The position numbers were made by a program, and so were the translations under genes. DNA of 64,000 bases, taken from the NCBI GenBank assembly GCA_015680685.1, contig MNCI01005250.1, positions 329,340-393,339 on the forward strand, read 5' to 3'. The notes beneath the pieces were generated by a model. It had not been told where the DNA came from and searched no databases. It saw only the letters and a program-made list of their open reading frames with translations. Of the stretch, positions 60,201-64,000 are shown piece by piece; positions within the stretch are counted from its first letter, which is position 1, and each line of letters begins with the position of its first letter. The stretch comes from Gnetum montanum (lineage: Eukaryota > Streptophyta > Gnetopsida > Gnetales > Gnetaceae).

Positions 60201-61331
60201 ATGAAAAAGTAAGATATTGATATCATTTTATGAGCTTTTTATTTAGCATTATTGTTAAAATTCTGAAATGTTGCTGCAAACCCCTAAAATAGAATCATGG
60301 TTTCCCTGAGAAATTTTCTGAACTTTATAAAAAGAAGATTGAAGTGAAACATCATACATATATGGCATGATGTATGGCTAAATCCACGCTGTTGATACTA
60401 GTAGGCTAACTTTTGCCTCATGTCTCTGCACATTCTTTGTATGACTAAACTGTTATCATTCTTTCTATAATCCATTTGCTACATTCCAATTGAAGGATGG
60501 ACCTTTCTTCCTCAAGGCCACGCCTGTGTCATTAGATGTGACGTAGATTCTCACCTCTACAGATTGTTGGAGCCATGGGTCATTTGTAAGCTTTCTCCTG
60601 TTTAAATTTGTGAGTTCAAATATGTTACTCCTTTCATCTCACTGTTTTCTGTTGCTCACTATCCTCCCTGCACTAGTATCTAAATTCCAATGCTATTTAT
60701 TCACATTATTCACATTACTTTGGTGCCACTGAGGGCATAACTCATCTGGTAAGCTTTTTGCTTTGCATGCAATAGTTTGCAACTTCAAGTTGTTTTAAGT
60801 TTTACAAAAGTATTGTGTTGTCTGTATGTCTAAAATTATATGGTCAAAGTTTTGGTTCCAACAACCACATTAGTCTCATGAATAGCATTTTGGTTATAAT
60901 TCCAACAAGACCTTTCCAACAAGTTTATTAGAGCATCTTCAAGGAATGTCTGTTCCCATAGTTTTTTTTTTAAGAAATAATGATTATTAACACACAAAAT
61001 TCCTCATTTGTTGGAGCACATTCAATAACAAATTAAAGTGTTATGAGTAGGAACTCTTTCTATAATTTTGCTGAAATTGGCAAGAGACAACATTCCTACT
61101 TATGAGAAAGATGTTTGTCCTGATATTTTTATAATGCTCTGTATGTAATAGATGCCAAATAACTTCCTCATTTGCATAATTGTTAAAATGCATTTGTTAT
61201 TTTTTGTTGCTTATTTAAACCATTTGCAGCCTGGGTACACTCTACATGGTAGAGTTATACGACCTGCTCAAGTTGCTGTTGTTGAGGCTGTTGAAAGTGA
61301 AGTTTCTCAAAATTCCAAGCCATCTGATTGA
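57253..61331 (+). CDS. Mitochondrial GrpE (Mge1-type) co-chaperone, five exons, frameshift in exon 3
   Basis: GrpE is the nucleotide-exchange factor of Hsp70, here of the mitochondrial matrix. Exons: 57253-57381, 57506-57940, 58046-58197, 58620-58748, 61230-61331; all introns are GT-AG and all junctions are in phase 0 (exon 3 apart). The start is the first ATG after an upstream in-frame stop (57202). The first 70 or so residues are basic and Ser/Ala-rich like a transit peptide (SRFVCSSSIFTTSA). Then an acidic segment, a long helix (EELIRIVEKKEQQLKAQDKD, later SYAEAQNVRDRTRR), the four-helix part (LLLEVTDNLARASS) and the C-terminal beta domain (KKYGVGKYDPLYEEFDPNR, GYTLHGRVIRPAQV). Exon 3 has 152 nt, one short of a phase-keeping length; read as is, a TGA occurs at 58148-58150 after 222 codons. 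Corrected length would be 315 residues, normal for the family. Confidence 0.85.
58749..61229 (+). other. Intron 4 of GrpE (2.5 kb)
   Basis: A GT-AG intron of 2,481 bp, much longer than the other three (124, 105 and 422 bp). No coding remnant was recognised. A possible tRNA-derived SINE relic lies near 60725-60800. Long introns are common in gymnosperms. Confidence 0.75.
60725..60800 (+). repeat. Possible tRNA-derived SINE relic
   Basis: TAACTCATCTGGTAAGC resembles a Pol III A box (TRGCNNAGYNGG) and TTTGCAACTTCAAGTT, about 35 bp on, is a poor match to a B box. The spacing is plausible for a tRNA-like head. No tail or target duplication was found, so this is tentative. Confidence 0.25.
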
Positions 61332-61679
61332 ATTATCAGATAACAATCTCTACAGATGCAGCTGGATTTGATTTTTTGATGGGGCTGGAATTCATAAATG
61401 GTTTTTGCAGCTGAACATTGTTTTAGGACTCAAATTGGTATGGGCAACTTGTCTCTTGCCTTGCGAATATCACATTTCAGCATTATTTGTATATACTTCC
61501 TATCCATGATCTTAACTACCTTTTATCTCCACACAAAGCACCACCTGGGTTTTTAGCAATTTTGCTTTATCAAGTTGATTGATAAATTTTGTCCATTTTA
61601 GATTATAGCATTTTATGTTTTTGTTATTTATATTAGGTCTTTAATCTTAAGAACCTTATCCTATTTATATAAAGTTAGT
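61332..61679 (+). other. GrpE 3' flank / probable 3' UTR
   Basis: AT-rich sequence after the stop codon. No canonical AATAAA was seen near the stop; plants often use variant signals. The end of the transcript could not be placed. Confidence 0.4.
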
Positions 61680-61684
61680 ATTAT

Positions 61685-62247
61685 TGTGAGAGATGTCCCA
61701 GAATGGTGGTTCTCTTGGGCTTTCCCCATGGTTCGGGGGCCATGGAACACTCTGAGGTGCCCTTGGGTGGCTCTCAAGTGTTACAAACCCACCCCGGCTT
61801 GGTGGTACCAAGCTAGCAATAGGACACCCTCTTGTTGCACTCTCTTCTAAGTCCTCTTCATTCCCCCTCTTCTCCGTGGAGAACTACATGGCCCTGATTC
61901 TACGGTGGTCGTAGATATGTAGGCAGCCTCACCTTGTACCAGATCGTGAAGGATCTGGGGGTGAGGTACCTTCCCTTGTAGGTGCATCGTCTCCCCTCCC
62001 ATCAATATGGTCTACAAGGTTGTGTGTGTGCTTGTTTGCTTGGTCCTCGTTTTGAAGTTCGGTTACCCTCAATGAGGTGCATCAATGAGGTGCATGGTCA
62101 TGTACGTTAAGAAGCTGTGCTTCTGCTTGCACTCACTTGTGAGATGCTTGCTTGCTTGAGGCGTATCCCCTGGTCTTCCGCTCCAGATCCATTGGATCTT
62201 CGTGAATTCCTTGGGGTGCCGGGCAACGTCGGGGCAACGTTGTTACA
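61685..62247. mobile_element. GC-rich solo LTR with 5-bp target duplication
   Basis: A 563-bp block clearly richer in G+C and CpG than its surroundings begins TGTGAGAGATG and ends GTTGTTACA (TGT...ACA). The 5-bp word ATTAT flanks it exactly on both sides (61680-61684 and 62248-62252). TG...CA termini plus a 5-bp duplication and no internal domain define a solo LTR formed by recombination between the LTRs of a retrotransposon. It is unrelated to the TGATGA LTR family. Orientation is unknown; the minus strand starts TGTAACA, a frequent LTR start. Retained CpG suggests it is fairly young. Confidence 0.85.
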
Positions 62248-62252
62248 ATTAT

Positions 62253-63084
62253 GATATCTTTTTCTCATTTCTTGTTTTAGTTAGAAGTTAGTCCTTCACT
62301 AATTGCACACGGAGTATCAATTACCGAGTTTTTCCTGTTTATACTTGGTAGGTCCTTCGAAAAGCCATCAATCTATGTAATGCATGGCAAATAGTTACGC
62401 GCATATTATCAAATAAAACGCAACTGTATAATGGTGCATTTTGCTATATGACCCATAAGCTGCAGTGTGTCAGACCTCATCAGAATGTGCATTTTAATCA
62501 TATATGCACATTTTTGTTACAATACATACATTTATTCATTCAGGAAGATAACATGTGTACGTTTGCCAGTTGTGTCGCTTAGCTAGGAATCAATTCAACA
62601 AATGGTTTATTTTATAACTTCTTGAGCTTTTTCTCTTTTCTCCTTCGTAGACGATAAAAACAACAAATATCAACGGATGGTGAAATGTAGGAATACTATT
62701 TTGCAGCTTTCCAAGTTGAGGAATCCATTACTACAAATTTTTTTAAAAAATCTAACCAACCGTTTCCTAAAGTTTAAAAGATTTTTGATGACTTTTTGGG
62801 AGCCATTTGCCACAAGATATCTACTTAAGCAAGTTGTGTATCATTAGAAAGTCTCACAGGATGTCATGTCAACCTGTGCAATTTAGGAAAGCGTTATCTG
62901 TCACAAGTAATCTGAACCAGAATTCAATGAATTATGTTTTTCAGTTTTTCATGATGTAAAAAGAGCATCAAAGATTAGGTTGCTCACACCAAATTGTCTG
63001 TGGAAGATAGATTACAATTATTGCTTGGATTGATTGGATATGGTCCTTTTTCTTCTTGCAAGAAGGCAGTTATTAGGCTAACTT
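62253..63084. other. Intergenic DNA, no gene recognised
   Basis: AT-rich; all frames are short. No repeat or protein similarity recognised. Confidence 0.5.
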
Positions 63085-63965
63085 ATCCTTTGTTAGACGT
63101 TGTTTTGATGCAAGAGAAGGCATTTCAAAGTGACATCCTTTGGTGTATGCATGCTATTTGCAGATGAAATTGTGTTAGTGGATACAGGTTGAGAAAATAT
63201 TGCTTCTAAAATAGACAAGTGGAGATATGCTCTAGAATTACAAGGTTTAAAAATTGGTCAACATAAGACGATATATGGAATGCAAATTTAATAATATTAT
63301 AAATAGTAAATAGAAGTGACTCAAAAAATTTCTCATTGCAAATAGTTCCACCACCTAGGATCAATCCTTTGATCAGATGGTGAAATTGATAAAGATATAA
63401 GAAATAGAATTAAGACATGATGGTCAAAATGAAGATAGGCTAGGCTAGTGGTGTTATATGTGATAAAATAATACCAATAACATTGAAAGGGAAATTTTAG
63501 AGGACAATAATTAGACTTGCTATCTTATATGGTGCTAAATATTAGGCAATACAAAAGAGGCATGAATAGCAAATCAGTATGACAGAAATGTAAATACTTT
63601 GATGGATGTTAAATGTTATCAGAAGAGATAAAACTACATAATACAAATATTAGAAGACTTGAAGTAGCAGTTTAGATGGTTTGGACATGTGCAAAGACTA
63701 TCAGAGAATGACTTATAAACAAATGTTGTTACATCATTATTCCAGGAAAGCCACTAAAAGGAAGATTAAACAAGACATGAGAAAAAGTAATTGAAGATGA
63801 TTAAAAAAACTGCAAATAAATAGAACTAATGCTTTGTAAAGCTAAATGGTGAAAAAGAAACTATGTAGCGAACCCCATGAGAAATGGTGAAAAAGAAATT
63901 ATGTAGCAAACCCATGAGAGAGTATTTCAGAGTATTTTACATTTGAGAATTTCTGCAATTGGTAG
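63085..63965 (+). pseudogene. 3' part of an RTE-type LINE
   Basis: Plus-strand pieces: the RT catalytic box FADE (63157-63168; active elements have FADD) followed by IVLVDTG, KIDKWRYALELQGLKIG, then after a frame shift MECKF; later LAILYGAKY-like and RWFGHVQR (near 63680), and the tail GTAGC-AACCC shared with the LINE end at 650. Order and wording fit the RT C-terminus of plant RTE elements. Interrupted by stops, catalytic Asp replaced, so inactive. Confidence 0.7.
63848..63922 (+). repeat. 38-bp tandem duplication in LINE tail
   Basis: Two copies starting at 63848 and 63886, each beginning GGTGAAAAAGAAA and running through TATGTAGC to CCCATGAGA, differing at a few positions. Probably slippage in the LINE 3' tail. 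Confidence 0.8.
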
Positions 63966-64000
63966 GGTTGGAGATATACGGCAGCCAGATTGTAATATAC

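Noticed and set aside
1-64000. tRNA or rRNA genes
   Set aside because: No cloverleaf with convincing A and B boxes was seen; the one tRNA-like stretch in GrpE intron 4 is listed only as a weak SINE candidate.

Overview
The window is plant nuclear DNA, AT-rich and dominated by decayed retroelements, with one recognisable host gene. The combination of nested, mutated Athila-like Ty3/gypsy elements, an endogenous caulimovirid, long introns and very low gene density suggests a large-genome seed plant, probably a gymnosperm. That placement is an inference from the overall look; no species-specific sequence was recognised.

Layout. Positions 1-433 are the tail of an LTR from an element lying mostly outside the window. 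434-2538 holds an RTE-type LINE 3' end and unrecognised AT-rich DNA. 2539-12950 is a minus-strand Athila-like element (E0) whose middle (about 5586-10866) is replaced by some 5.3 kb of endogenous pararetrovirus (Caulimoviridae) in the same orientation, with movement-protein, coat, protease-RT-RNase H regions and a 35S-like promoter. 12951-23690 is a second minus-strand element (E1) whose LTR sits inside the pol of E0. About 23690-33473 is a plus-strand element (E2) joined head to head with E1 inside gag. 33474-43910 is a minus-strand element (E3) whose LTR interrupts the extra ORF of E2. 43915-53717 is a composite minus-strand region (E4) containing two LTRs, an 804-base assembly gap and a small inverted piece beside it. 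53990-56300 is a broken Helitron-type PIF1 helicase. 57253-61331 is a five-exon GrpE (Mge1) gene for the mitochondrial Hsp70 co-chaperone, apparently frameshifted in exon 3. 61685-62247 is a GC-rich solo LTR with a perfect 5-bp target duplication. 63085-63965 is a second RTE LINE 3' end.

The gypsy copies share one plan: an LTR bounded by TGATGA...TCATCA, a primer binding site resembling the tRNA-Asp complement, gag-protease-RT-RNase H-integrase, about 2 kb without coding capacity, a long extra ORF with a C-terminal coiled coil in the place of the Athila env-like ORF, a CATGGGGGTA polypurine tract, and the 3' LTR. All copies carry stops and frameshifts. The most interesting observation is that E1, E2 and E3 each have, 447-457 bp upstream of the extra-ORF ATG, a module of short palindromic repeats followed by TATAAATA that looks like the U3 promoter of the LTRs. 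This suggests an internal promoter serving the extra ORF. The region beside the LTR at 44 kb has lost both the module and the ORF.
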